Below, one piece after another: positions 8,177 through 17,561 of a DNA stretch of 55,200 bases; position 1 is the first letter of the stretch; every line of letters begins with the position of its first letter. Location: the NCBI GenBank assembly GCA_964571605.1, contig CAZNCS010000003.1:1-55200 (forward strand). The letters are read 5' to 3'. Source of the DNA: Leptospira_B sp964571605. GTDB taxonomy: Bacteria; Spirochaetota; Leptospiria; Leptospirales; Leptospiraceae. A program made the translations under genes and the position numbers. The notes under the pieces were generated by a model that was not told the DNA's origin, did no database searches, and saw only the letters and a program-made list of their open reading frames with translations.

Positions 8177-10033
8177 ATGCCTCAGTACAAATCTCGTACC
8201 TCCACCCACGGACGCAATATGGCCGGCGCAAGAGCCCTTTGGCGGGCTACCGGAATGAAAGATGGTGATTTTGGAAAACCCATCATTGCTATCGCCAATT
8301 CTTTTACTCAATTTGTCCCAGGACATGTACATCTGAAGGACCTGGGCCAACTGGTCGCTCGCGAAATTGAAAAAGCGGGCGGAGTAGCAAAAGAGTTTAA
8401 TACCATCGCAGTCGACGACGGTATAGCGATGGGTCATAGTGGAATGTTATATTCTCTTCCGAGCCGGGATCTGATCGCCGATTCGGTCGAGTACATGGTG
8501 AACGCTCATACTGCGGACGCATTAATCTGTATTTCTAATTGTGATAAAATTACTCCCGGCATGTTAATGGCCGCTTTAAGACTGAATATCCCGACTGTGT
8601 TTGTTTCCGGCGGCCCGATGGAAGCCGGAAAAGTAAATTGGGATGGAGAAGTTCGTAAACTGGATCTGATAGACGCAATGGTGGAAGCAGGAAATCCGAA
8701 CGTATCTGACGAACAAGTCGCCATCTTAGAACGTTCCGCTTGTCCGACTTGTGGTTCCTGTTCCGGTATGTTTACCGCAAATTCAATGAACTGTCTGACC
8801 GAAGCTCTTGGTCTTTCTCTTCCGGGTAACGGTTCCACGTTGGCAACACATTCGGACAGAAAACAATTATTTCTAACTGCAGGAAATCTAATCGTAGAAC
8901 TTGCAAAACGTTACTACGAACAAGAAGACGAATCCGTTCTTCCTAGAAATGTCGCGAGTTACCAAGCCTTCCAAAACGCAATGAGCTTGGACGTTGCAAT
9001 GGGTGGTTCCACAAATACCGTACTTCATATTCTTGCCGCCGCAAACGAAGCGGGCATTAATTTCAAAATGGAAGATATCGATCAAATCTCTCGCAGAACT
9101 CCATGTATTTGTAAAGTAGCTCCCGCTAGTCAGAAATACCATATGGAAGATGTACATAGAGCGGGAGGAGTTATCGGAATTTTAGCGGAATTGGATAGAG
9201 TCGGCTTGATCAATAGAGACGTTCCGACCGTTCATTCTAGTACACTCGGAAAAGCTTTAGAAGAATGGGATATAGTCCGTCAAACCGTAGACTCCAAAGC
9301 TTTCGCATTATTCTCCGCCGCTCCTGGAGGAGTTCCTACAACGGAAGCGTTCTCCCAAAACAAACGTTGGCCGGAACTCGATCTGGATAGAGCCAATGGA
9401 TGTATCCGAGATGTGGAACATGCTTATTCACAAGAGGGAGGACTCGCAGTTCTCTACGGAAATATCGCTCCAGAAGGTTGTATTGTTAAAACTGCAGGAG
9501 TGGACGAATCCATTTGGAAATTCAAAGGTAGAGCCAGAGTTATGGAAAGCCAAGAAGAAGCGGTTTCTAAAATTCTAGGCAACGAAGTGGTGGAAGGTGA
9601 TATCGTCATTATCCGTTACGAAGGACCAAAAGGTGGTCCGGGTATGCAGGAAATGTTATATCCTACCACCTACTTAAAATCCAAAGGTTTAGGTAAAGCC
9701 TGCGCACTTCTTACTGACGGAAGATTCTCGGGAGGAACTTCAGGACTTTCCATCGGTCATGTTTCTCCGGAGGCCGCCGAAGGAGGAGCGATCGGACTTG
9801 TAGAAGAAGGTGATACGATTGAAATCGATATTCCAGACAGATCTATCCATCTCAGAATCACCGACGCAGAACTTGCAAAACGAAGAACGGAAATGGTAGC
9901 CAAAGGAAAAGACGCTTGGAAACCGAAATCTCGCAAGAGAGTTGTCTCCCCTGCTTTACGTGCTTATGCCGCAATGACTACCTCTGCCCATACGGGAGCA
10001 GTTAGAGACGTAACCCAAGTCGAACATCGATAA
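8177..10033 (+). CDS. ilvD: Dihydroxy-acid dehydratase
   Basis: A 618-residue IlvD of normal length. It dehydrates 2,3-dihydroxy-isovalerate and 2,3-dihydroxy-3-methylvalerate to the 2-keto acids in valine and isoleucine (and pantothenate) synthesis. The iron-sulfur and metal residues are visible: Asp81 in AVDDGIAMGHSGM, Cys122 in CISNCDKITPGM, and Cys195 in CPTCGSCSGMFTANSM. The C-terminus has LTDGRFSGGTSGLSIGH. I choose ATG 8177, preceded by AGGAAGC; a longer in-frame reading from 7997 would overlap the upstream gene. A panE-like gene at 48038 could use its product, but is distant. Confidence 0.97.
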   Translation: MPQYKSRTSTHGRNMAGARALWRATGMKDGDFGKPIIAIANSFTQFVPGHVHLKDLGQLVAREIEKAGGVAKEFNTIAVDDGIAMGHSGMLYSLPSRDLIADSVEYMVNAHTADALICISNCDKITPGMLMAALRLNIPTVFVSGGPMEAGKVNWDGEVRKLDLIDAMVEAGNPNVSDEQVAILERSACPTCGSCSGMFTANSMNCLTEALGLSLPGNGSTLATHSDRKQLFLTAGNLIVELAKRYYEQEDESVLPRNVASYQAFQNAMSLDVAMGGSTNTVLHILAAANEAGINFKMEDIDQISRRTPCICKVAPASQKYHMEDVHRAGGVIGILAELDRVGLINRDVPTVHSSTLGKALEEWDIVRQTVDSKAFALFSAAPGGVPTTEAFSQNKRWPELDLDRANGCIRDVEHAYSQEGGLAVLYGNIAPEGCIVKTAGVDESIWKFKGRARVMESQEEAVSKILGNEVVEGDIVIIRYEGPKGGPGMQEMLYPTTYLKSKGLGKACALLTDGRFSGGTSGLSIGHVSPEAAEGGAIGLVEEGDTIEIDIPDRSIHLRITDAELAKRRTEMVAKGKDAWKPKSRKRVVSPALRAYAAMTTSAHTGAVRDVTQVEHR

Positions 10034-10182
10034 AAAATAAATAACGTCCGTTAGATAATTTTACATACTTATTTCCTTTTCGACATCCAACTATTCCTCG
10101 AGTGATTGGTTGCCGGAAAGGAAAAATACCTAAGAGCTGAAAAAGACTGGAAACGGGTTTTAAAAGCGAGTATCGTGCCAGC

Positions 10183-10794
10183 ATGTCGAAAATTATCAGT
10201 TCCCTTCCTACAGTGCAAACCCCCACTGAACTTATGGATTTTCTCAAAAAAGAGGCGGAGAATCCAAACTTGGATTCTTGGTTGGACCAATTAGCAGAAC
10301 GAGCAAAATCCGCCGACAAACTAGTGTGGAGTTTTTTGTACCAAGCGATTCGCGAGGCCGATTCCGGCAGACTCTCTTGGGGATTCCACAAAAGATTACT
10401 TTCCGGCGTTTTTCATATTTTATCTAGAATCGGAGATTCGCAATCCTACAGATTACTCGTTAATTATGTAAAATCTTTGGACCGCACAATTCCTATCGGC
10501 GCATTGGAATTGATCAGCGATCTGATCCCTACATTCCAAGAAGTGGATGTAGATGAAATATTAAATATAGCGGCTCTTTCCGATCCTTTTAAATCCGCCT
10601 TCGGCATATATGCTCTTGCGCAAATCGTATTAGAAAATCGTCTTCCTTCCGACAAAACGGAACAAGTACAATTATTTCTCCGGAACTATCGTAATCCGAG
10701 TTATTTTCTAGATGATACAGTGGAAACGACTCTGGAATTTTTAGAATCGGATCATACGAATTTATTATCTTTTATAGACCAACTAGCAAGTTGA
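10183..10794 (+). CDS. Hypothetical helical protein, 203 aa
   Basis: Unrecognised. A 203-residue, largely alpha-helical cytosolic protein with no signal peptide. The middle (RLLVNYVKSLDRTIPIGALELISDLIPTF, then LNIAALSDPFKSAFGIYALAQIVLENR) alternates helix pairs and looks like degenerate HEAT/ARM-type repeats, which would make it a scaffold; this is only a pattern impression. It begins 149 bp after ilvD and ends 9 bp before the convergent DUF1566 gene. No ribosome site stands out before the ATG. An intact frame of this length with neighbour-like codon use makes it likely real. Confidence 0.6.
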   Translation: MSKIISSLPTVQTPTELMDFLKKEAENPNLDSWLDQLAERAKSADKLVWSFLYQAIREADSGRLSWGFHKRLLSGVFHILSRIGDSQSYRLLVNYVKSLDRTIPIGALELISDLIPTFQEVDVDEILNIAALSDPFKSAFGIYALAQIVLENRLPSDKTEQVQLFLRNYRNPSYFLDDTVETTLEFLESDHTNLLSFIDQLAS

Positions 10795-10803
10795 TCTTCC
10801 GGT

Positions 10804-11271
10804 TTAAGGTCCTGCTACGCAGCGAGCCGTAAAAGTATTCGACTTCGCAGATAGATTACTCACCGAGCCGTCGGAGAATTGTACCACCCATGCGTTTGCA
10901 TTAGCTGCACCTGAATTAATATCGGTCGTAGACGACCAATGATTATTCGAAGAAGTTCCAGGAAATGAAGTTATATTTATGGCCGGACTGACTCGACTTC
11001 GATCTATAATACTTTTTAATTCATTAATATTCGGCAATCTCCAAGTTTTTCCATCCAAAACAAGAGAATTACAAAAAGATAAAGCGTTTTGCCAGGTAAA
11101 CGTCGTCGCGGTACCGGTAGCGCAGGATGTTCCGCTAAACCCAGCCGAACATTGTTGCCAAATCAGCCCTGTGGCAGAATCTGTAACGGTAAAATTTCCG
11201 TTATCGGTAAAAGGAGAGGCAAAAGAAGGAGAAACAAAAAGCAGAACCCAAAGTAAAATCGATATTCTCAT
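10804..11271 (-). CDS. Exported DUF1566 (Lcl C-terminal-like) domain protein
   Basis: A 155-residue protein with a signal peptide (MRISILLWVLLFVSPSFA), followed by one DUF1566 domain. Hallmarks are TDSATGLIWQQC, FTWQNALSFCNSL, TWRLPNINELKSIID and HWSSTTDI, ending in an aromatic-rich strand with a final Cys (FTARCVAG). The fold is related to C-type-lectin/FGE-like domains and occurs in many leptospiral surface proteins. The start at 11271 has a clear GGAGGAAT ribosome site; longer in-frame readings lack one. It follows the large surface protein by 47 bp on the same strand and shares its C-terminal domain, suggesting duplication and co-expression. Ligand unknown. Confidence 0.85.
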   Translation of the reverse strand: MRISILLWVLLFVSPSFASPFTDNGNFTVTDSATGLIWQQCSAGFSGTSCATGTATTFTWQNALSFCNSLVLDGKTWRLPNINELKSIIDRSRVSPAINITSFPGTSSNNHWSSTTDINSGAANANAWVVQFSDGSVSNLSAKSNTFTARCVAGP

Positions 11272-11318
11272 ACATTCCTCCTTAAATCCGAATTTCTTTT
11301 TTATATTCTGATTCATTT

Positions 11319-13931
11319 TCATTCGCTCACACAGAGAGAACGGTTGGTGCCTGTTTTTACACCAAAGCCCATTAAGCCCGATCCATTTATAAAGTAAGCC
11401 CGATCCGTACTTGGTCCCAAATAAGCCGTGGCCGACCAATACAAAGTTAAAGCTACATTCGGGAAAAAGGCAGTTGGGAACTTTGTGGTTCCCCCGTTTA
11501 AACTATAATCCGGCAAACTATCCAATTCATCCGAAGTCGGAAGTCTCCAATTCGTGATACCCGCGTATCCGCTTCCTGAATTCGCGACGTTCAACGAAGC
11601 ACAAGCATTGATCGAATTATACCAGGACGCAGTGGAAACCGAACCGGTACCACATCCTGTTCCGGATGACTGGCCTGTTGTACAATTTCTCCAAGTCAGA
11701 TGGGTCACATTATCCTTAACGGTTGCGTCGTCGGTAAAGGTAGAATGTAAAGTGGGTCCTACGAAATTTCTACTCAAAGGAATATTCGAGAAGTCTGCGT
11801 CTTGTCTTGGCCAACTTGCATCTGCACAAGCCTGAGTGGTTGAAGCAGTATTAAAACAGGTTGTTAATCCGGTATCCGCAACGGCTCTTGTTTTAGCTCT
11901 TACGGTTGTGGTAAATTTTTTCCCTGCAAAGATCGTCATACTGTTTCCAGACAAATCTTTTAAATTACTCGTACCTAAAATCCATTCGATTTTAACGTTT
12001 TCCGGAAAGTTAATCCAAGAGAGGTTTATTCTTAAAGTTTTCGAATCTATCCAAGTAAAAGTTGTACCATTCGTATTCGGCACGCTGTTCGGGGTAACAC
12101 CATCGAATGCAAATATATTCGTCGTTAAAGTCGGGTTCGTCTGATCGGTCTTCATATCCTCTGCAAAAACAACCGTCAATGTCCCTGGATTCGGAGCAAC
12201 GCCGGTGCTCAAATCAGTAGGAGTAGTTGAACTGACTGTTGGAGGAGTGGAGTCCTTGGTCACCGTTTTAGTGGTAGAGCCGAAATTTCCGATCAAATTC
12301 GAAACACAAATTCGAATCGTATTCGCACCATCACTTACGGTAAAATCAGAATTTCGAATCGTAGTCGTAGTGTCCGGCCCTCCGGCACTTATACTACCCG
12401 AAACATTGGTATTTCCACTGCCGTTGGACAAGGCCGTTCCGGTAGAACAATCCGTACCACCCATTCTAAATTGGTAAGTCCCGGCTTTAGAACTTTGCCA
12501 TGTGATCGTAGCATCACTGGACGCAGAAACCAAACTTGTAGTAGGCGAATTTAATGTAATTGTAGCAACAGTAGAATCGACCGTATAATTTGCCGTTTGT
12601 ATCGAAGACACGTTACCCGCATTGTCTCTGGCAATAAATTTGATTTGGGTTACGGAACTATCAGGTGTGGCAATCGTTGTAGTATACTTGGTTCCGTTTG
12701 TAATCGCTCCAGTCGAACCTGTGATAGTAGGATCTGATCCGTTCGTGGTGAAGACGATCTGATCGCAACCAGCGCCGGAATCCGTACAAGATAAGAGAAC
12801 ATTTTGCGTAGAGGAATAATCTCCCGCAGTCGGACTAGGAGAAGAAGAAGGTGCCGTATCGTCTCTCAGAATCGTAATTATTTTCTGACCGACTTGACTG
12901 CTAACTCCATCCACCACGCAAATCCGAATGGAATTGGATCCCAGACTGAGATCGCTTGCATTGATCGTCGCCGGATTACTTGCCCCATCTGAAACACTGC
13001 CACTTTCTAATACGGAACCATCCGAACAAGAAGTCGAACCTAAACGAAACGAGTACGTCCCGTCTCTGTTGGAGCTCCAATTGAAACTCGTGGAATTGAT
13101 TGCACCGGAAGTATTACTCAGATTTTCAGAACTCAAACTCGTATGAGTTACATTCGGAACATGATCGTCGATCGTAAAGTTTGCAGTTTGTACCGGGGTT
13201 TGTAAATTCCCCGCCAAATCTCTACAAAGATATTTAATTTTATAAATACCATTACCGCCCTGCCCGACCGTAAAAGTAACTTTAGGCGGTCCTCCGATTT
13301 TTCCATGAATCGGATTGAATGTAGGTGTGGAATCATCCGTAGTGTACGCAATATTTCCAGGAGCCACATTATCCGAACATGTGATTGTCACACTTTGAGC
13401 AGATGCAAAAGTTCCCGCACCCGGATTGATGGAAGAACTAGGAGCTGTAATATCGTTTTCGATATCTCCTAATATCGGATTATCCGGACCGCCTACTTCG
13501 TCATAGCCTGTGCCTGGTAAGACAACTACTTGGTTGCCGGAACAATTCGGACCAACAGTTAATGTGATGGTACCATCCGAATGATAACAAATATAGTAAT
13601 CCGCAACGCCGTCTCCGTTTACATCTACCGCATCCGGTTGGCCGTCATTATTCGTATCGATCAAAGGAATATCAGGTATGCCATTATTGCCGGTAGAGAT
13701 CCCATCGGCGACTCCATCTCCATTGGAATCGGTGACCGTTCCTGTAGCAGGGCCCGTACCACCGTTTAGATTGATCGGCTCTCCGGGAGAGGGCAAAAGA
13801 CTACCTGCACTCCCGCCTAACAATGCCAGGAGAGCTGCCATAGACATATCGCTTTTCCCTTTTCCGGGAAATAGAAAACAATGGAAGAGAAAGATAGGAA
13901 GAAACAATACAAAACCGGTAATGAGCTTCAT
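11319..13931 (-). CDS. Large exported multi-domain surface protein (Ca2+ repeats, CHB_HEX_C/Ig-like modules, DUF1566)
   Basis: An 870-residue exported protein. Residues 1-20 form a hydrophobic signal with Cys18 in a relaxed, doubtful lipobox (FLFHC). Residues 68-112 hold thrombospondin-3-like acidic repeats (DSNGDGVADG, DTNNDGQPD, DVNGDGVAD) suited to calcium. Then follow two alternations of a chitobiase C-terminal-like module (about 163-255 and 360-455) and a Cys-bearing Ig-like module (about 255-360 and 455-560). A Big_5-type Ig domain (about 560-680, STGVAPNPGTLTVVFAEDM) precedes a DUF1566 domain (725-870, NWRLPTSDELDSL). The ATG at 13931 has GGAGG four bases before it; the ATG at 13949 lacks one. 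Likely a surface adhesin-type protein, but no ligand is evident. Confidence 0.85.
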   Translation of the reverse strand: MKLITGFVLFLPIFLFHCFLFPGKGKSDMSMAALLALLGGSAGSLLPSPGEPINLNGGTGPATGTVTDSNGDGVADGISTGNNGIPDIPLIDTNNDGQPDAVDVNGDGVADYYICYHSDGTITLTVGPNCSGNQVVVLPGTGYDEVGGPDNPILGDIENDITAPSSSINPGAGTFASAQSVTITCSDNVAPGNIAYTTDDSTPTFNPIHGKIGGPPKVTFTVGQGGNGIYKIKYLCRDLAGNLQTPVQTANFTIDDHVPNVTHTSLSSENLSNTSGAINSTSFNWSSNRDGTYSFRLGSTSCSDGSVLESGSVSDGASNPATINASDLSLGSNSIRICVVDGVSSQVGQKIITILRDDTAPSSSPSPTAGDYSSTQNVLLSCTDSGAGCDQIVFTTNGSDPTITGSTGAITNGTKYTTTIATPDSSVTQIKFIARDNAGNVSSIQTANYTVDSTVATITLNSPTTSLVSASSDATITWQSSKAGTYQFRMGGTDCSTGTALSNGSGNTNVSGSISAGGPDTTTTIRNSDFTVSDGANTIRICVSNLIGNFGSTTKTVTKDSTPPTVSSTTPTDLSTGVAPNPGTLTVVFAEDMKTDQTNPTLTTNIFAFDGVTPNSVPNTNGTTFTWIDSKTLRINLSWINFPENVKIEWILGTSNLKDLSGNSMTIFAGKKFTTTVRAKTRAVADTGLTTCFNTASTTQACADASWPRQDADFSNIPLSRNFVGPTLHSTFTDDATVKDNVTHLTWRNCTTGQSSGTGCGTGSVSTASWYNSINACASLNVANSGSGYAGITNWRLPTSDELDSLPDYSLNGGTTKFPTAFFPNVALTLYWSATAYLGPSTDRAYFINGSGLMGFGVKTGTNRSLCVSE

Positions 13932-14270
13932 TTGCCCTCCTATCCGCATTCGGATCTGTTATGTTTGTCTTTATAAACAAAATTCTGACAAATCAAAAAA
14001 GAAGAACACGTTAAATTTTTAGCCTTTTCCACTTAGCATTGTTTAGTTGGATATAATATTTAAAACCTGATCGAACTATATAATTCCAAGCTTTGGAGTT
14101 CATAAGACTGCCACAGTTGTTAACTAGATAGACTTTCCAGTCTCAAAAACGCACAGAACAAAAATTAGTCCGAAAGGATTAGTTGGCCTTTGGTCTAAAA
14201 TCGATACAAAATATCTTTCGAAAGAAGAGCATGTTCCAGGAATTTTGAATTTAGAAGGGCATTCGAAATA
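13932..14270. other. Intergenic region upstream of the surface-protein operon
   Basis: No gene is supported here. On the minus strand a possible -10 (TATAAA, about 13970-13975) precedes the surface-protein start, but no convincing -35 stands at the right distance. A small hairpin (ATCCG, four-base loop, CGGAT; 13942-13955) lies just upstream of the ribosome site. The right-hand part runs up to the terminator of the acyl-CoA dehydrogenase gene. Nothing else is recognised. Confidence 0.5.
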
Positions 14271-14304
14271 CAAAAAAAGCGGAGCCCCTTTCGGTAACTC
14301 CGCT
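14271..14304 (-). terminator. Rho-independent terminator of the acyl-CoA dehydrogenase gene
   Basis: On the minus strand, AGCGGAG and CTCCGCT pair around a 13-base loop and are followed by a run of seven T. It lies about 30 bp beyond the acyl-CoA dehydrogenase stop codon. Confidence 0.88.
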
Positions 14305-14334
14305 TCTATCATTTCCGACTTATCGGAAAAGATC

Positions 14335-16008
14335 TTAACTCGCGTATTGGTCCATTAGAGATTTTGCAATTACTCTCAAAGCCATTACTTCTTCGGCTCC
14401 TTCGAAAATGGAGAACACTCTTGCATCCACGAAATAACGGGAAACAGCATATTCTTCCGCGTAGCCCATTCCCCCATGGATTTGCATCGCTTCTCTTGTC
14501 ACCCATTCGGCTACTTTGGAAGCGTAGAATTTGATCAAAGTCGCTTCCATTTGTCCTTGGTGATTATCCAACATTTTTGCCACCGTGTTGGTGAATTGGC
14601 GGGAAGCTTGGACGATCATCGCCATACGAGCAATTTTGTATTTAGTAAGATTGTATTCGAAGATCGGTTTTTGGAATACTTGTCTTTCTTGCGCGTAACG
14701 TAAGCCTGCTTCTAAAGCGGCTTGCATCACACCGTTTGCGCGAGCTGCTGTTTGGATTCTTCCTCCAGCGAAACCTTCCATCTGGAAATAGAATCCTTTT
14801 CCTCTTCCTGCTTCACCGCCGATTAGATTTTCTTCCGGTACGAAATAATCCTCGAAGGAAACTTCGAAAGAGTGCATTCCTCGGTAGCCGATTGTGCCGA
14901 TCGCTTTTCCGCTGATACGACCGCCGCCTTCTTGTTTATAATCAAACTCGTGACCGTCGAAAGAAGGTTTTTCCGCAAGTAGAATGGACAGACCTTTATG
15001 TTTTAATTCAGGATCAGATTCCGTTCTTGTTAAAATCAAAAGTAAGTTTGCATAACCTGCAAACGTACACCAAGTTTTAACTCCGTTAATAGACCAGCCG
15101 CCTTCTACTTTTTTAGCAGTGACTGCGACACCCGCAACATCCGAACCGTAGTTCGGCTCTGTAACCATGATGCCTCCCATTTTTTCACCGGAAGCGATCA
15201 GAGGTAACCATTTCTCTTTTTGAGCGTCTGTTCCGCCCTTTAATAAAGCTTTGGAAAGAATTTCAGGACGAGTGATCAAAGATCCTGCGATACCAAGAGA
15301 ACCTCTAGATAATTCTTCGGTAACCACCAACATGGAAATATTATCCGGTTTACCGTCCGGTTGAAGGCCGCCGTAACTTTCAGGAATACAAAGGCCGAAA
15401 CAACCCATGTCTCTCAGACCTTGGATGATTTCTTCAGGAACGATATCGTCGTGGCGATGAACATGTTCCGCTTTCGGAGCAACCACTTCTTCCGCAAACT
15501 GTTTGAAAGTTTGGCGAAACATTTCATGGTCTTCGCTTAAACCGTAAGCTCCGAAATGTCCTAGGGAAACAATTAGGTCCGCGATATGATTGTAATTTTC
15601 GATCGCACTTGCTTGTTCCAGGAACTTGTTCGTTCCTTCGTCGAATAATTTAGAAACTAGATCTTGTGTAGAAATTCCGTATTCGGTAGGACGAGAACTA
15701 AACTCGGAACGGATATGAGAAACTACTTCGGCCGCAAAAACGTAAGCCATAAGTCTTTCGAGGTCTCCGGTTCCTAAGGATTCATTCCATGCATACTCGA
15801 TGAAATTTTCGGCGATTTTTTGTTCGGAAGTCAACCAAGCGATTTGGTATTGCACCAATTGGTTCTCATCCATTTTAGAAACGGAAACTTTTCCGTTAGA
15901 GCTGGTTTTAGCCGCCAAAGCTTTAGTTACTTGTTCGATTACTGCCAAAGACTTGCTTAAAGCCTGTTTTGCCACCGAAGAATCCGTAGGGGCTTTCGTT
16001 GCGATCAT
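14335..16008 (-). CDS. Acyl-CoA dehydrogenase with N-terminal extension
   Basis: A 557-residue flavoenzyme that would introduce the alpha-beta double bond in acyl-CoA during fatty-acid beta-oxidation. The core (about residues 165-555) has the family's segments: MGGIMVTEPNYGSDVAG for FAD/substrate binding, a GWSINGVKTWCTFAG strand region, and FSIFEGAEEV with the expected catalytic Glu. Around 150 extra helical residues precede the core, more than in the usual 380-residue enzymes. The extension could form a subunit or membrane-contact helix bundle. The ATG at 16008 follows AGGATAAAAGAG. It ends at a strong terminator and is transcribed alone or after an upstream gene. Chain-length preference cannot be read. 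Confidence 0.92.
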   Translation of the reverse strand: MIATKAPTDSSVAKQALSKSLAVIEQVTKALAAKTSSNGKVSVSKMDENQLVQYQIAWLTSEQKIAENFIEYAWNESLGTGDLERLMAYVFAAEVVSHIRSEFSSRPTEYGISTQDLVSKLFDEGTNKFLEQASAIENYNHIADLIVSLGHFGAYGLSEDHEMFRQTFKQFAEEVVAPKAEHVHRHDDIVPEEIIQGLRDMGCFGLCIPESYGGLQPDGKPDNISMLVVTEELSRGSLGIAGSLITRPEILSKALLKGGTDAQKEKWLPLIASGEKMGGIMVTEPNYGSDVAGVAVTAKKVEGGWSINGVKTWCTFAGYANLLLILTRTESDPELKHKGLSILLAEKPSFDGHEFDYKQEGGGRISGKAIGTIGYRGMHSFEVSFEDYFVPEENLIGGEAGRGKGFYFQMEGFAGGRIQTAARANGVMQAALEAGLRYAQERQVFQKPIFEYNLTKYKIARMAMIVQASRQFTNTVAKMLDNHQGQMEATLIKFYASKVAEWVTREAMQIHGGMGYAEEYAVSRYFVDARVFSIFEGAEEVMALRVIAKSLMDQYAS

Positions 16009-16137
16009 CTCTTTTATCCTGCCGATTGTGCGAATTATTGCTTAAAATACTATAACCCGAGGCCGTTTTGGCCTGTCATGTAAGTTTTTGGACGATAGTC
16101 TCTTCGTAACTATGAGACAGAAGTCGTTTCTGCCTGA

Positions 16138-16395
16138 TTAGCTCTCTTGATTTTTCACCAAAGAGTCGCGTATTTTCAAAAGATTATTCCGGATTCTGCG
16201 CTTTTGGTCTTCCGTCAGAGAGATCTCTTTTCTTTCGGCGCGGTCCAAAACAAGAACAGCCTTCTCTACAAACTCGACTGCAGCGTCGCTTGTGGATTCT
16301 CGGCGAAGTTGTTTTTCCTTAAACAAGTCCAAAGCTTTTTGGACCTGATCGAGTTGCGCTGCGACGGACGCGATTTCTTCCACGTGAGAATTCAT
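16138..16395 (-). CDS. Small coiled-coil protein downstream of mltG
   Basis: An 85-residue, highly charged helical protein of unknown function. Heptad-like patterns run through most of it (IASVAAQLDQVQKALDLFKEKQL, then DQKRRIRNNLLKIRDSL). There is no signal peptide or membrane segment. The gene begins 10 bp after the mltG stop on the same strand, so it is almost certainly translated from the mltG message. It might assist a septum or peptidoglycan process by association, but nothing in the sequence shows this. Confidence 0.65.
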   Translation of the reverse strand: MNSHVEEIASVAAQLDQVQKALDLFKEKQLRRESTSDAAVEFVEKAVLVLDRAERKEISLTEDQKRRIRNNLLKIRDSLVKNQES

Positions 16396-16405
16396 ATTCT
16401 ATCCT

Positions 16406-17425
16406 CTACTCGTATAGAACATCGATGTATTTTTTCTTAGCTTCTGCGTGTTCTTTAAAATTTTTAGAAAAGTAATGGAAACCGTCCGGCTTTAATAAAA
16501 AGAAAAGGAACTCTGTTTGAGCAGGCATTAACGCCGCTTCCAAAGCAGGTTGTCCCGGATTGGAAATCGGACCGGGCGGATAACCTTTATTCATATACGT
16601 ATTATAAGGAGAAATGATCTTTAGATCTTTTTCAAAAATACGAGGATGGGGTTTGTCGAAAAGGTATTGGATCGTAGCGCAGGATTCCAAAGGAATATCC
16701 TGTTTTAAACGATTCAAAAAAACTCCCGCCATCAAAGGTCTTTCTTCATTCTTTTTAGCTTCCCGTTCTACAACCGAAGCTAATACGACGATCTGGTGCA
16801 ATTTTTGCGGATCCAATTCTTTTGCGTTCGGGATTTTTTCGATCCGAGCAAAGAACCGTTTGATCATCATTCTAACAATTTTATCCACAGGAAAGTTTAT
16901 AGGCACACTATACGTTTCCGGAAATAAATATCCTTCCGCATTGGAAGCAGGAATTTTAAATTCCCTCAATAACTCCGTTCTGGATGCAGCGTTTAAAAAA
17001 TCCGCCTTGGATTTAATTAGATTTTTCTTAACTAATAAATCCCCGATCTGGCGATTATTATATCCTTCCGGAACCGTAAAAGTAACTAGTTTGACTTTGC
17101 CCTCGGTAATTACTTGGAGAATTTTCCGAGCGTCCATCCCATCGTTGATTTCGTACAGACCTGCTTTGATTTTACCCGCGGAACGTGTGGCTTTGATTAA
17201 AAAAAGAAAATACGTGGAGGATTTTAGTAACCCGCTTTTGGAAAGCGCTTCGGTGACTGATACGGGGGAATCTCCCGGTTCGACCGTTATATCCACTTTA
17301 ACCTGACCGGAACCGACGGCCCCGCCCTTGATTTCATCTACTATAAAGAATGCAAGGATGCCTAATACCGCAAATACGCTTAATACCGTTCCCAATCTCA
17401 GAACGAATTTATTCTTAAAAATCAT
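16406..17425 (-). CDS. mltG: Endolytic murein transglycosylase MltG
   Basis: A 339-residue YceG/MltG family protein that cleaves nascent glycan strands at the inner membrane and so sets their length. Residues 9-29 form the single membrane anchor; a LysM-like region (TVEPGDSPVSVTEALSKSGL, then TVPEGYNNRQIGDLL) precedes the catalytic domain. The catalytic Glu220 lies in LASVVEREAKK, followed by AGVFLNRLKQDIPLESCATIQYLF and PYNTYMNKGYPPGPISNPG, all typical. The ATG at 17425 is preceded by AT-rich sequence. It is followed by the small coiled-coil gene after 10 bp. Confidence 0.95.
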   Translation of the reverse strand: MIFKNKFVLRLGTVLSVFAVLGILAFFIVDEIKGGAVGSGQVKVDITVEPGDSPVSVTEALSKSGLLKSSTYFLFLIKATRSAGKIKAGLYEINDGMDARKILQVITEGKVKLVTFTVPEGYNNRQIGDLLVKKNLIKSKADFLNAASRTELLREFKIPASNAEGYLFPETYSVPINFPVDKIVRMMIKRFFARIEKIPNAKELDPQKLHQIVVLASVVEREAKKNEERPLMAGVFLNRLKQDIPLESCATIQYLFDKPHPRIFEKDLKIISPYNTYMNKGYPPGPISNPGQPALEAALMPAQTEFLFFLLKPDGFHYFSKNFKEHAEAKKKYIDVLYE

Positions 17426-17561
17426 AACTAAATGAGTCCCATAATTTCTATCGGCGAAAAATCATTTTTACGGTACTGGAACGATACGATTTAAGGGAAG
17501 CTTTTTAAATCAAATCGGTCCGAAGATTCCCGTTTACTCTCCCGTAATTTTCGGATTCTTT

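Noticed and set aside
10979..11311. Plus-strand frames over the DUF1566 and surface-protein genes
   Set aside because: The minus-strand frames carry signal peptides, domains and ribosome sites; the plus-strand ones do not.
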